64,000 bases of DNA from Mucilaginibacter sp. cycad4 (GTDB taxonomy: Bacteria; Bacteroidota; Bacteroidia; Sphingobacteriales; Sphingobacteriaceae): contig NZ_CP139559.1 of assembly GCF_034263275.1 (NCBI RefSeq), positions 1,984,001 to 2,048,000 of the forward strand. The letters are read 5' to 3'. The notes beneath the pieces are model-generated. The model saw nothing but the letters and a program-made list of their open reading frames with translations. It was not told where the DNA came from and ran no database searches. Shown here piece by piece: positions 1 to 10,300 of the stretch; the first letter of the stretch is position 1, and the number at the start of each line of letters is the position of its first letter. The position numbers were made by a program, and so were the translations under genes.

Positions 1-2106
1 ATCGCCAGAAAAACTGATCCTTCCATTTAACACACTTGCATCCAGGCCAACGTTATATGATTTTGTAGTTTCCCATTTGATGTTCGGGTTTCCTGTTGTT
101 GTAGTTATTTGCGAATTACCAGACAAACCGGTGGATACTGTACTTAAAGTTGAACCGTAAGCATATTCAGCAATGTTTTGATTGTTTACCAATCCGTAAC
201 CAAGCCTCAGTTTGAGATCATTGATTGCTTTTACACTTTTAAGAAAGCTTTCGTGGTTAATCTTCCAGGCAAGGGCACCAGAGTATGTGGTATTCCATCG
301 GTTGGCTTCGGCAAATTTCGACGAACCGTCATGCCGTACTGTTGCAGTTAATAAGTAACGGTCATCGTAGGTAAAATTAGCCCTTCCAAAGTAGGCTTCT
401 AAAGCTCCCTGGCCTTTAACGCCCGAATTGGTTGCAGTTGTGGCATCGCCGCTGCTGATTGTTTGCACGTTGTTACTCGCGAAATTGGTGCGGGTTGCTG
501 ATATTCCGCTACTTTTGAGCAATTGGGCTTCATGGCCTGCCACTACGTTTACCCAATATTTTTTAGCAAACGTATGCTGGTAGGTTAAATAATTTGAGAT
601 TGAGTTATAGAAATTTTGCGCGCTTGAAGCTGTTCCGCTGTTATTGGCCTTGGTGTAAGCCCCCATAACGTAGCTTGGGTTAAAGTAATCTTCAGTTGCA
701 AAGTCAAAATTTCCGGCAACTTCGTTTCGCAATGTTAAATCTTTAGTGAATTGAATTTCTGCATAAGCATTGCTAAATAACTGGTAGCGGCTTTTAAAAT
801 CTTTCACGATAGTTGCAATCGCGAATGGGTTAGTGCCCACAGCACCATAAATATTGGGGTCATTACCTCCCCATGTACCATCAGGATTTTTTACAGCTAC
901 ATCGGGCGTTTGATTAAGCGCCTGCAAGATCACGCCTGTATTGGAAGTAGTAACATTTTCGGCCACATGTGCCATATTCAGGTTGATACCAACCTTTAGC
1001 CAGTCGGTAGTTTTATTATCAATATTTGCTTTTACAGAAGTCCTTTTAAAATCTGAACCTAAAGCTATCCCGGTTTGTGAAAAATAAGTACCCGATATAT
1101 AATATTTTGTCCTGGCATCACCGCCGCTGATGGCTAAATTATGGTTTTGCATAGGTGCTGTACGAAACAACGCTTTTTGCCAGTTGGTACCGACACCCAG
1201 GTATTGAGGATTTGCAAATTGCGGCCGCATATCGTAACCGATAATTGCCGATTTTTCATTCATGAAAGTGGCGTATTGCCTTAAATCCATTACATCATAA
1301 TACTTGGGTAATTTTTGCCAGCCCTGGTAGCCATCATAGCTAATGAGCGGAGGGCCGGCAGAACCTCTTTTGGTGGTGATAATAATTACACCGTTAGATG
1401 CCTGCGAACCATAAATAGCGGTAGCCGAAGCGTCTTTTAACACATCTATCGAAGCTATGTCTGAAGGGTTGATGCTGGATAAAGGGTTAGTGCCGTTGCC
1501 GGCAATGGCCGACTGCCCATTCGGCGGTATCTGTACCCCGTCAATTACATATAAAGGGGGAGCACCTGTAAAGCCGCCCAAACCGCGGATCTGGACATTC
1601 ACATCGCCACCTGGTTGACCGGATACCTGCTGTACAACCACACCTGCTACTCTTCCCTGCAAAGCCTGGTCAAATGTGGTAGGCTGTGCTTTTAACAGGT
1701 CTGCCGCTGTTACTGACGATATAGCACCGGTAAGGTCATGTCTTTTCCTGGTGCCGTAGCCAATTACAACAACTTCGTTCAAATCGCTGGTTGCAGGTTT
1801 AAGGGCTACATTTATAACTGTAGATGAGCCTACGTATATTTGCTGGGAATTGTAGCTTATAAAACTAAAAATCAGCACGTCCCCATTTTTTGCATTGATA
1901 GTGTAGCTACCATCTACACCGGATAGCGTGCCTGTTGGTGAATCCTTTACTTTAATGGTTACACCGGGCAGCGGCTGGTTATTGTCTGCACTGGTAATTT
2001 TACCTGTAACTTTTGTGCTTTGCGCGTAACCTGTAAGGTTTAACAACAACAAAGCTGTAAACAGGAGTACTACATGTCTTAATCTTTTTCGTAAATCTTT
2101 TTCCAT
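1..2106 (-). CDS. SusC/RagA-type TonB-dependent outer-membrane receptor, C-terminus outside window
   Basis: About 702 codons of an open frame that starts at the ATG at 2106 and leaves the window at base 1. The N-terminus is a signal peptide ending LNLTGYAQ, followed by a carboxypeptidase-regulatory-like domain (GKITSADNNQPLPGVTIKVKD) and the SusC signature NEVVVIGYGT leading into the TonB plug (LYVIDGVQIP; DVLKDASATAIYGSQASNGV). The family imports oligosaccharides through the outer membrane together with a SusD lipoprotein, whose gene would lie to the left of the window. The barrel end is missing only because of the window edge. The leader towards the nearest promoter-like site (2497-2554) would be about 390 nt. 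The family call is secure; the substrate is unknown, though the adjacent GH39 and GH5 genes suggest plant hemicellulose. Confidence 0.95.
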   Translation of the reverse strand, partial: MEKDLRKRLRHVVLLFTALLLLNLTGYAQSTKVTGKITSADNNQPLPGVTIKVKDSPTGTLSGVDGSYTINAKNGDVLIFSFISYNSQQIYVGSSTVINVALKPATSDLNEVVVIGYGTRKRHDLTGAISSVTAADLLKAQPTTFDQALQGRVAGVVVQQVSGQPGGDVNVQIRGLGGFTGAPPLYVIDGVQIPPNGQSAIAGNGTNPLSSINPSDIASIDVLKDASATAIYGSQASNGVIIITTKRGSAGPPLISYDGYQGWQKLPKYYDVMDLRQYATFMNEKSAIIGYDMRPQFANPQYLGVGTNWQKALFRTAPMQNHNLAISGGDARTKYYISGTYFSQTGIALGSDFKRTSVKANIDNKTTDWLKVGINLNMAHVAENVTTSNTGVILQALNQTPDVAVKNPDGTWGGNDPNIYGAVGTNPFAIATIVKDFKSRYQLFSNAYAEIQFTKDLTLRNEVAGNFDFATEDYFNPSYVMGAYTKANNSGTASSAQNFYNSISNYLTYQHTFAKKYWVNVVAGHEAQLLKSSGISATRTNFASNNVQTISSGDATTATNSGVKGQGALEAYFGRANFTYDDRYLLTATVRHDGSSKFAEANRWNTTYSGALAWKINHESFLKSVKAINDLKLRLGYGLVNNQNIAEYAYGSTLSTVSTGLSGNSQITTTTGNPNIKWETTKSYNVGLDASVLNGRISFSGD

Positions 2107-2496
2107 GTTAATTGTGGTTCATAATTGTTTGGTTAATTGGTTTGTTTGTTTGGTTTTGGCATTGATTTATCCACTATGTTTCACACTTGATGCTGTAGAT
2201 TTGGACTTAACGTACTTTTTCACTGCTGGCATCCTGAAGTAAAACTCACAGCGCGTGCACATCCGGTGATTTCCAATGCTATACAGCACACCGGCGCAAT
2301 TGCTAAGGGGATATTTACAATAAATCCTGAATTGATTTTTTAATGGTTTACCTTGTGAATGACACAAGTATCAATACGCGTTTTGGCATAATGCTTAGTT
2401 TAAATTAGGGTATTCATAAAATTGGTTATCTCGCCTGTTCCATGTTCTGGTACCAGGCATACGGCATTGGTATAGAATATGCCGCTTTATGGAGGA

Positions 2497-2554
2497 TGAA
2501 ATTATGAGATGCAACGCAATCGATTGTTTCCAAATAGGGGTACAAATGTTAATT
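2497..2554 (-). promoter_or_regulatory. Putative activator site plus -7-like box towards SusC
   Basis: Read on the minus strand, 2554-2532 gives AATTA then ACATTTGTACCCCTATTT. This is the inverse-oriented twin of the sites before GH39 and GH5. Exactly 27 nt further on lies TAATTTCA (2504-2497), a partial match to the Bacteroidota -7 consensus TAnnTTTG. The same 27-nt spacing at the other two sites supports a functional unit, although the -7 match here is weak. The bound regulator is not in this window. Confidence 0.5.
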
Positions 2555-2795
2555 GAAATTAATTAATTGATTATGAGTAGGTTAAAGTTGTCATTATCGA
2601 TAATAGGAGACAAAATGCCATTGCAGAGCCGGCAATATTCTCAAAAAAAGTTAAAGAGAGGCGTTTAAGGACAGATATCGACATTTAAATTTGAAGGTAA
2701 AATCGCCGAAAAGTGCTAACAAATGCGAAAATAATACCAGCTTTAAAACCTGTTGAAGAGGCGGGCGCAGGTTATTGCAGATACCATCATTTGAA

Positions 2796-2853
2796 AATTA
2801 ACATTTGTATCCCTATTTACCAACAATAAGGAGCGTGCTGCAACATAAATTTG
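2796..2853 (+). promoter_or_regulatory. Putative activator site and -7 box for the GH39 gene
   Basis: Motif AATTA-ACATTTGTATCCCTATTT at 2796-2818, then 27 nt, then TAAATTTG at 2846-2853, a full match to the Bacteroidota -7 consensus TAnnTTTG. No TTTG -33 element lies at the matching position, which fits an activator-dependent promoter. The GH39 start codon is 108 nt downstream of the box. Confidence 0.6.
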
Positions 2854-2961
2854 CCGCCTCTGATATAATATTGTTTAGCTTCGTTTATAGCTGCGTACCA
2901 ATATTGTATTCCATATCATAATTATCAGACAAGTCTTGTAAACGGAGATATAAAAATCAAT

Positions 2962-4551
2962 ATGAAAATCTTACCCATTATTTTAGGAAGCCTGTTTTTT
3001 AGTAACGTCTTTGCCCAGGGTAGCGGCCCTGAGAAAGCAAATCAAGCTAAAAGGGTTATCAACATCGATTTTAAAAAAGAAAAAGGAAGTTTTAACACCT
3101 CATTTAATTTATGTGTAGGAGCGGGGCGTGCAAATGAAGGCTTGAGGGCCGACTGGCAACAACAACTGGCCGTTGTAAGAAAAGAATGTGGCTTTAAATA
3201 CATCAGGATGCATGGCCTGCTTACAGATGATATGGCTGTTTACCGGGAGGACCGCAATGGAAACCCGGAATACAATTACCAATATGTTGACGCTTTGTAT
3301 GACTACATTTTGAGTATTGGCATGAAGCCTTTTGTAGAATTAGGTTTTATGCCCGGGGCGCTGGCGAGTGGCAGTAAAACAATTTTTTGGTGGAGGGGAA
3401 ATGTAACACCACCTAAAGACTATAAAAAATGGGAGGATTTAATTCGTAACCTTACCCAGCATTTTACTGAGCGGTACGGAACTGATGAAGTTAAAAAATG
3501 GTACTTTGAAGTTTGGAATGAGCCGAACCTCAAAGACGGTTTCTGGACTGGTTCGCAAGAAGACTATTTTAAATTGTATCAATATAGCGCGAAGGCGATA
3601 AAAAGCGTAAACCCGGCCTATAAAGTAGGAGGGCCGGCTACTGCCGGTGCGGCATGGGTACCTGAAATGATAGATTTTTGCAGCAAAAATTCAGTTCCTA
3701 TTGATTTTATAAGTACCCACGCTTATGGTGTAAAACAAGGCTTTTTGGATGAGTACGGTTCAACCGGTACCGTTCTTGACAAAAACCATGAAAGCGTTAG
3801 CGGTGATGTTCGGAATTCACGCAAGCAAATAGAAAATTACACAATTCCAGGCCTCGAATTACATTATACTGAATGGAGCTCATCTTATACTCCGTCAGAT
3901 CCCATACACGATAGCTATCATGAAGCTGCATATATCCTTGAAAAATTGAAGCAAACCGGATCGGCAGCCAATTCCATGTCTTACTGGACGTTTACTGATA
4001 TCTTTGAAGAGGCTGGGCCACGGTTTACGCCATTCCACGGAGGTTTCGGTTTATTAAATACTCAGGGGATAAAAAAACCAGCGTTCTTTGCTTATTCTTT
4101 TTTAAATAAATTAGGTGAAACGGAAATAGTGGATCAGGACAATTCATCCTGGGCCTGTAAAAACAAAAAAGGTGATGTTCAGGTGTTGTTATGGGATTAT
4201 ACTTATACCTTACCTGATTCTGTCAATAACCAGGCTTACTATGTCCGCAACCTTCCCGCTAAATCAAAAGGGGAGGTTGAATTGGTTATATCCGGTATGC
4301 CCAGCGGCGGCAAATACCGAATGGAGATTTATCAAACAGGTTATAAAGTAAATGATCCGTACACAAGTTACCTGTCTTTCAATAAACCCAATCAACTGAC
4401 AAAGGCACAGGTCGACAAACTTAAAAAAGAGAATAATGGTGCAGCTGTTTGGCAGGGGAACATCACAGTAAATACTTCGGGTAAAGTTTTAAAGAAACTT
4501 CCTATCAGGGAGAATGATGTTTCTTTTATCAATATCATAAAGCTTAAATAA
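2962..4551 (+). CDS. GH39-family glycoside hydrolase (beta-xylosidase-like)
   Basis: 529 residues with a cleavable signal peptide (MKILPIILGSLFFSNVFAQ), so the product is exported to the periplasm or beyond. A TIM-barrel enzyme with the GH39 acid/base motif VWNEPN (E187) and the nucleophile motif HYTEW (E304). Retaining GH39 enzymes mostly remove beta-xylose or alpha-iduronate; xylose is the more likely substrate in a Bacteroidota carbohydrate locus. The C-terminal 150 residues form a beta-rich domain usual in the family. The gene stands alone, with a hairpin after its stop codon and the same upstream motif as the GH5 gene and the divergent SusC. Family confidence is high; exact specificity is open. 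Confidence 0.88.
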   Translation: MKILPIILGSLFFSNVFAQGSGPEKANQAKRVINIDFKKEKGSFNTSFNLCVGAGRANEGLRADWQQQLAVVRKECGFKYIRMHGLLTDDMAVYREDRNGNPEYNYQYVDALYDYILSIGMKPFVELGFMPGALASGSKTIFWWRGNVTPPKDYKKWEDLIRNLTQHFTERYGTDEVKKWYFEVWNEPNLKDGFWTGSQEDYFKLYQYSAKAIKSVNPAYKVGGPATAGAAWVPEMIDFCSKNSVPIDFISTHAYGVKQGFLDEYGSTGTVLDKNHESVSGDVRNSRKQIENYTIPGLELHYTEWSSSYTPSDPIHDSYHEAAYILEKLKQTGSAANSMSYWTFTDIFEEAGPRFTPFHGGFGLLNTQGIKKPAFFAYSFLNKLGETEIVDQDNSSWACKNKKGDVQVLLWDYTYTLPDSVNNQAYYVRNLPAKSKGEVELVISGMPSGGKYRMEIYQTGYKVNDPYTSYLSFNKPNQLTKAQVDKLKKENNGAAVWQGNITVNTSGKVLKKLPIRENDVSFINIIKLK

Positions 4552-4581
4552 ATCTCCGGTTATTCCATTTTAATATTGAGA

Positions 4582-4615
4582 ACAGGGTGGTACTAATTTA
4601 AAAGTATCACCCTGT
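4582..4615 (+). terminator. Stem-loop after GH39, probable terminator
   Basis: ACAGGGTGGTAC (4582-4593) pairs with GTATCACCCTGT (4604-4615) around a 10-nt loop: 12 pairs including one G.T. There is no strong U-run, so efficiency is uncertain. Confidence 0.5.
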
Positions 4616-5190
4616 ATTATATTACCGGTATGGTTTGTTATATCAATTCGCAAAGGAAACGTATTAGCCTGTCGTTTTCGTTTCGGTAGCTTAAATTGAG
4701 CTGCCTGCATATTTACTTAATTTAATGCAGACATTCAATCTGCAATATTATCCGCCTGTACTCAGGTTGGCAAATGGTTTGGCATGCCGATGTACAATAT
4801 TTACCATTGGCCTCATATTTTGTAAATAATTTATAGATACTTAAATGGTATTCAGGGTTTCTTTTTTTTCGTTGAAGACCGGATTTGAAAAATCACTATT
4901 GCCGTTATCAAAGTAAGAGAAGTATAAAACTCGAAATTTTGCAGTGGCGAACCTACGGACAGCGTCACGGCTGTTTTTTCTATTTTGTTAATCATTTGAA
5001 ATAGGTTGAGGTATTAATGAAACTTCTAAATTACTACTATTTACAACTTACGGGAATAAAACGAATGGATTTTATTTAAATTGCTTTAGAACGGTCTTAA
5101 TCTCAGTCAATAATAATTTTCGTTATATTTTATCCTGTATTGTATCGATAGTATAAGGAATAAAGCAGCCCAGTGGTAGATTTTCTTTTA
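4616..5190. other. Long non-coding stretch upstream of the GH5 promoter
   Basis: AT-rich sequence between the GH39 terminator and the GH5 regulatory site. I see no coding frame with protein-like content, no RNA gene and no clear repeat in it. Confidence 0.5.
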
Positions 5191-5249
5191 AATTAAACAT
5201 TCGTTACCCTATTTATTCACTTTTGTGGCCTTACCGGCCTATATATTTG
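5191..5249 (+). promoter_or_regulatory. Putative activator site and promoter for the GH5 gene
   Basis: Site AATTAAACATTCGTTACCC-TATTT (5191-5214) is the third copy of the motif found before GH39 and SusC. It is followed by TTTG (5222-5225), a plausible -33 element, and TATATTTG (5242-5249), a full match to TAnnTTTG. The gap between site and -7 box is 27 nt, identical to the GH39 promoter. The expected 5' leader is about 140 nt. Confidence 0.62.
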
Positions 5250-5393
5250 GCTCCCAAACCAATAGCCGAAGAGTGGCTTAAACCAAAAAACAACCTGCAC
5301 GGATTTGAAACAGAAGCACAATCGCTACAAGGCGTTTGTTTATGTGCTCTGTTTAATTGTTCTTTTTTGCTATAAACCAATTAATATTTAAAT

Positions 5394-7088
5394 ATGAGAA
5401 CAGTTAACTATTTTTTCGGCGTTGCCGCAATTTTATTGTTTACCCGGTGCCAAAAGCAACAAATTAACAGCCCGGGTGTTAAGCCGCCTGTTTCCAAAAC
5501 AGTTAAAACATTGGCTATAACCAGTTATCCAAATTACAATACATCGCCCCTTGCGCCAGATCAAACCGGAGTAGGCAGTACAGCCGCCCAGCTTGCAGCA
5601 AAGTTTCAATTGGGCTGGAATATTGGTAATTCACTTGAGGCAACAGGCAGCCAAACAAATTGGGGAAACCCACTGGTTACCCAGGCGCTTATTGACGAAG
5701 TAAAACAAGCAGGTTTTACCGCAGTTCGTATCCCTTGCGATTGGGATCAGTATTCTGACCAAAATACCGGGCAAATCCAACAATCATGGCTTACCAGGGT
5801 GCAGCAAGTTGTTCAGTATTGCGTTAACGACGGTTTATATGTGATATTAAACATACATTGGGATGGGGGATGGCTGGAGAATAATTGTACAACCGCCGCG
5901 CAGGCCGCAGTTAATGCCAAACAAAAAGCTTTTTGGGAGCAAATAGCTACTCAAATGCGTGGTTTTGATGAACACGTGATTTTTGCCAGCGCAAATGAAC
6001 CAAATGTATCAGATGCGACAGGAATGAGTGTGCTCCTTTCCTATCACCAAACGTTTGTAAATGCAGTGAGGTCAACCGGGGGGCATAATAGTTACAGGGT
6101 TCTTCTTGTTCAGGGTCCAGGTACCAATATTGACAACACCAACAGTTTAATGAATACTCTGCCTACAGATCCTGCATCCAATCGCCTGATGGTTGAAGTA
6201 CACTATTATACTCCCTTTAATTTTGCAGGTTTGTCTGCGGATGCAAGCTGGGGCAATATGTTCTATTATTGGGGCAATGGTTATCATTCTACAACTGATG
6301 CTTCAAGAAATCCCACTTATGGTGAAGAGTCGGATGCTGTTACAGAGTTTCCTTTGATGAAATCTAAGTTTATCGATAAAGGTATTCCGGTTATATTGGG
6401 CGAGTATGGAGCTATCCGCCGGTCAACAACGCTGACGGGGGATGCATTGACGTTGCATCTGGCAGGCAGGGCATACTATCTTAATTATGTTACACATAAG
6501 GCACTGCAATATGGCTTACGTCCGTTTTACTTCGATGACGGCGCTACAGGTAATAACGCGTTCAGGATCATCAGCAGGCAAAACAATAATATAGCTGATC
6601 AGCAAGGCTATGCTGCTGTGGCGCAAGGAGTGCAAAATAATACCTCGTCAACCATCCAGGTTGGGCAGGTTTACCAGATTTACAGCAGAAACAGTTTTAA
6701 AGCCCTGGAATTTGCGGGTTGGGGAACGGCCAATCAAACGCAGGCCGACCAATGGGACTATTTAGCAGGTGCAAACCAACAATTTAAAGTAGAAGATGCA
6801 GGAGGCGGCTACTATAGATTAACACCTATGCATGCCACCGGGAAGTGCCTGGAAGTTTATGGCTGGAACACCGGAAACGGCGGTCAGGTAGAGTTATGGG
6901 ATTACAGCGGCGGCGCAAATCAGAAATGGTCAATTCAGCTAACCGACAACGGATATTATAAAATTATCAACGCAAATAGCGGGAAGGCCCTGGACGTTAC
7001 CGGAGCTTCGCTTAACAACGGCATTGCAGTTGAGCAATGGACTTATTCCGGAAGCCGTAATCAGCAATGGGGCTTTGTGAAAATATAA
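5394..7088 (+). CDS. GH5 endoglucanase-type lipoprotein with C-terminal ricin-type lectin domain
   Basis: 564 residues. The N-terminus has a lipoprotein-like signal with Cys19 (LLFTRCQK). Residues 60-400 form a GH5 TIM barrel: GWNIGNSLEA and NWGNP near the start resemble subfamily 4, with acid/base E202 (ANEPN) and nucleophile E337 (LGEYGA). Residues 424-564 are a ricin B/CBM13-like beta-trefoil with three QxW-type repeats (ADQWDY, VELWDY, VEQWTY). Subfamily-4 enzymes act on beta-glucans such as carboxymethylcellulose, lichenan or xyloglucan. It shares an upstream site with the GH39 gene, suggesting joint use on hemicellulose. GH5 family is sure; subfamily and substrate are inferred. Confidence 0.88.
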   Translation: MRTVNYFFGVAAILLFTRCQKQQINSPGVKPPVSKTVKTLAITSYPNYNTSPLAPDQTGVGSTAAQLAAKFQLGWNIGNSLEATGSQTNWGNPLVTQALIDEVKQAGFTAVRIPCDWDQYSDQNTGQIQQSWLTRVQQVVQYCVNDGLYVILNIHWDGGWLENNCTTAAQAAVNAKQKAFWEQIATQMRGFDEHVIFASANEPNVSDATGMSVLLSYHQTFVNAVRSTGGHNSYRVLLVQGPGTNIDNTNSLMNTLPTDPASNRLMVEVHYYTPFNFAGLSADASWGNMFYYWGNGYHSTTDASRNPTYGEESDAVTEFPLMKSKFIDKGIPVILGEYGAIRRSTTLTGDALTLHLAGRAYYLNYVTHKALQYGLRPFYFDDGATGNNAFRIISRQNNNIADQQGYAAVAQGVQNNTSSTIQVGQVYQIYSRNSFKALEFAGWGTANQTQADQWDYLAGANQQFKVEDAGGGYYRLTPMHATGKCLEVYGWNTGNGGQVELWDYSGGANQKWSIQLTDNGYYKIINANSGKALDVTGASLNNGIAVEQWTYSGSRNQQWGFVKI

Positions 7089-7182
7089 TTCCTATAGTTC
7101 AGATAAGCGACCAGAAAGACAAAGGAAAAGGCGTTTCCCGGATATTTCGAATCGCGAACAGTAAATACGCAATTCTGTGCTA

Positions 7183-7230
7183 CCCCCCCCGGAACCCGGG
7201 CCAACATACCTGGGTTCCGGGGGGGCTTTT
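7183..7230 (+). terminator. Strong rho-independent terminator after GH5
   Basis: A C-rich arm followed by GGAACCC (7183-7197) pairs with TGGGTTCC plus a G-run (7211-7225), and the stem is followed by CTTTT. The long GC stem with T-run lies between the GH5 stop and the convergent regulator gene. Confidence 0.8.
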
Positions 7231-7362
7231 ATTGAATTGATGGGCCGGCGAGCGACGCGAAATGGTCAGTTTAACAGATAGTGGTTACTAATTTAATTTC
7301 ATGTTGGGTTGATTTCTATATGCGGGTATTTTTAGGTTTTATTTTCAGGCACAGGTAAAAGC

Positions 7363-10300
7363 TTATTTCTTCCTGACCGGCTGCAGATCCTGCAAAAATT
7401 GTGTTGGTGTTTTTCCGTACTCCTTTTTAAAAGCTTTGGTAAAGTACGATTGTGTTTGGATACCTACACGATAAATTACCTCTGTTAACAGTACATCCTC
7501 ATGGGTCATGATCTCAATGGCCTTCTTCAGCCTGATGCTCCTGATAAACTCGTTTGGCGCCTGGCCTGATATTTCTTTGATCTTGTGATAAAGCTTGGTG
7601 CGACTCATGCCAATGGTATTACAAAGCTGGTCTACATCAAGGTCGGGGTTGCTCAATTCCTTATCAATGATTAATAGCAGCTTATGCATAAATTCCTTAT
7701 CCTTTGATGAATGAACCAGCTCCCGTGCTTCAATATGATGATTTTTAAGGTAGCGCTCCTTCAGTTTTTGCCGTTGTTCAAAAATATTACGGATGCTTAG
7801 GGTAAGCAGGTTAATGCTGATGGGCTTGGGCAGGTACAGATCGGCGCCTGAGTCAATACCTTTTATTTCGGCCTGTAAATTGGTTTTGGCCGTAAGCATA
7901 ATGAAGGGGATATGACTGGTATCCAGGTCTTCTTTTATGGCATGGCAAAAATCAATACCGTTCATGCCCGGCATCATCACGTCGCTGATGATCAGGTCGG
8001 GTAGTTGTTCTTTGGCTTGGGTTAAGCCATCGGCTCCGTCAATAGCTTCGATAATAGCATAATTTCCCTCAAGCGAGCTTTTGATAAATGCCCTGATCTC
8101 GTCATTATCTTCAACTATCAGGATCCGGTATTTGTGGTTGCTGTTGGCTGATGTCGCTTTTACAGGATAAAGCGGCCCGGTGGGGGCAAGGGGCTCCATC
8201 TGGATACTCTCCAGCCTTGTACCGCCCGGTTCTGTGGTTTCGCTCCATTTTTCTTTCGGTCCGTAATCGCTTTCGGCCACAGGCAAACCGATGATAATCT
8301 CGGTACCGGCATATCGCTGGCTATACACATAAATATCGCCTTTATGCAAAACGGTAAGGCTTTTTACAAAGGCCAAACCTATGCCTGAGCCTAAATGTGT
8401 TTCGGTGATGCGGTAATAGCGTTCAAATAAATGCTGGATGGAATCTTTAGATATACCGATGCCATTATCCGAAATTCTGATATAAGCATAACGGCCCGCC
8501 CGAAAGTTATTTTTTAATACCAGTTCATTTTCAAAGCCGGATTTAAAAGCCTCCTTGTTATCCAAAACCTCAATGGTAACTACGCCATTTGCAGGAGTGT
8601 ATTTTAACGAGTTGTTGATGAGGTTCAATACAATCTTTTCCAAAACCTGCCTGTCAAACCAAGTATTGTCCGGGCTATTGTTCAAAAGCACATTTAAGGT
8701 GATACCTTTTTGCAGGGCTGCCTCTTTAAATTCGGCGGCAAGCTCCTCAATAAAGGAGTTTATATTACCAGGCATCACTTTCAGGCTCAGTGCTCCCGAT
8801 TCAACTTTTCTGAAATCCATTAGCTCATTGATAAGCAACAGCAGGCGGTTGGCATTTCGGTACATTACCTCGTAATACTGGCTTGTCGCCGATTTTCCTT
8901 TTTCCAGCAATGTTTCCAGCGGACCTAATATCAGCGACAATGGCGTACGGAACTCGTGCGAAATATTGGTGAAAAATTGCAGCTGCAACTGGTGGATCTC
9001 CTCGCGCTTGTTTTCTTCTATCTTGCGCAGATCGAGGTTTTTCTTAAACCGTAGTATTTCATAGATACTGAACATAATAACGGCGATCAGCAGTGTTCTG
9101 AACCACCAGGTTGCCCAAAACGGCGGGGTGATGATAATCACCAGCGATGTGCCGGTACGGTTCCATAAGCCATCGTTATTGGCAGCTCTTACTGTAAAGG
9201 TGTATGTGCCCGGTTCTAAATTGGTGTAGGCAGCTTTGCGCTCATTGGTATAGTACCAGTTAGGGTCGAGGCCTTCCAGCCGGTAGCTGTATTTATTGTT
9301 TTCGGCAGCGGTATAATTGAGGGCCGCAAAATACAAAGCTATGGTTGATTGCCCGTGGCTTAACGTAACCGATTTGGTAAGACTGATATCACCCGAAAGC
9401 GGTGATCCCGGCGTGTTGGGCTCAATTATTTTATTGAATAATTGTAGCCCGGTAATATAAATCGGCGGAATATAATGGTTACCAACAATGGCCGAAGGGT
9501 TAAAAATATTAAAGCCATCAACCCCGCCAAAATACAGGTAGCCGTTTTTTGCTTTTAACGATGAGTTGGCTTCAAACTCTTGTCCCTGTAAACCGTCGGC
9601 GGCATTATACCGGGTAAATTGCAGGTTTGAGGGGTTAAATTTGATCATCCCATTTGAGCCGGAGATCCAGAAGTTGCCGGCGGCATCTTCTTCCATGCTC
9701 TTGATAAATTCATTCCCGAGCCCGGCTTTGCTGGTATAGATCTCAAATTTGTTTTTTGCCCGGTTAAACAAATAGAGCCCCGCCTGTCCAAGCCATAGCC
9801 TGCCGATGTGGTCAACGAAAATCACCCGCAGGTCGGGCAGTTTTTCGAGATGAGTAAAGTAATGACTGATTTTTTTAGTGCGGAGGTTATAGCAGTTCAG
9901 CCCGCCATCATCTGTGCCTATCCAAAGGTTTTTATTGCGATCTTCATTGATAGATACAATATTGTTACCCAGGATGCGGCCCTTTTTATCGACTGATTCG
10001 GTAAACCGGGTAAACCTGCCTGTAGTTTCATTAAACAGGTTAAGCCCGCCATAATAGGTTGCCACCCAAAAATTGCCATCGCTATCTCTAAATGATTTTT
10101 GAACGTAGTTTGAGCTGATGGTGTTTTTATCAGCAGGGTTGGCGGTGAAGCGTGTAAAGTTGCCGCTTGCTTTATTAAGGCAGTTCAAACCGCCGCCCCA
10201 GGTGCTCACCCATACCTTATTTTTATCTACCATGATATCCAGCACGGCATCTGCGGCAAGGCTATTGTTATTGTTCGGGTTATAGCGGTAGCGTTTAAAT

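Larger units (their letters stand above)
2107..2961. other. Divergent intergenic region, SusC/GH39
   Basis: 855 bases between the divergent SusC and GH39 genes. It holds a 23-bp motif in two opposed copies (2532-2554 and 2796-2818), each pointing towards the gene it would control and each followed by a -7-like box. A 66-codon leftward open frame at 2167-2367 is Cys- and Lys-rich, resembles nothing I recognise and is not called. No RNA gene was recognised. Confidence 0.6.

Noticed and set aside
2167-2367. 66-codon frame in the SusC leader
   Set aside because: Unusual Cys/Lys composition and no recognised family; not enough to call a gene, though the region may be transcribed as leader.
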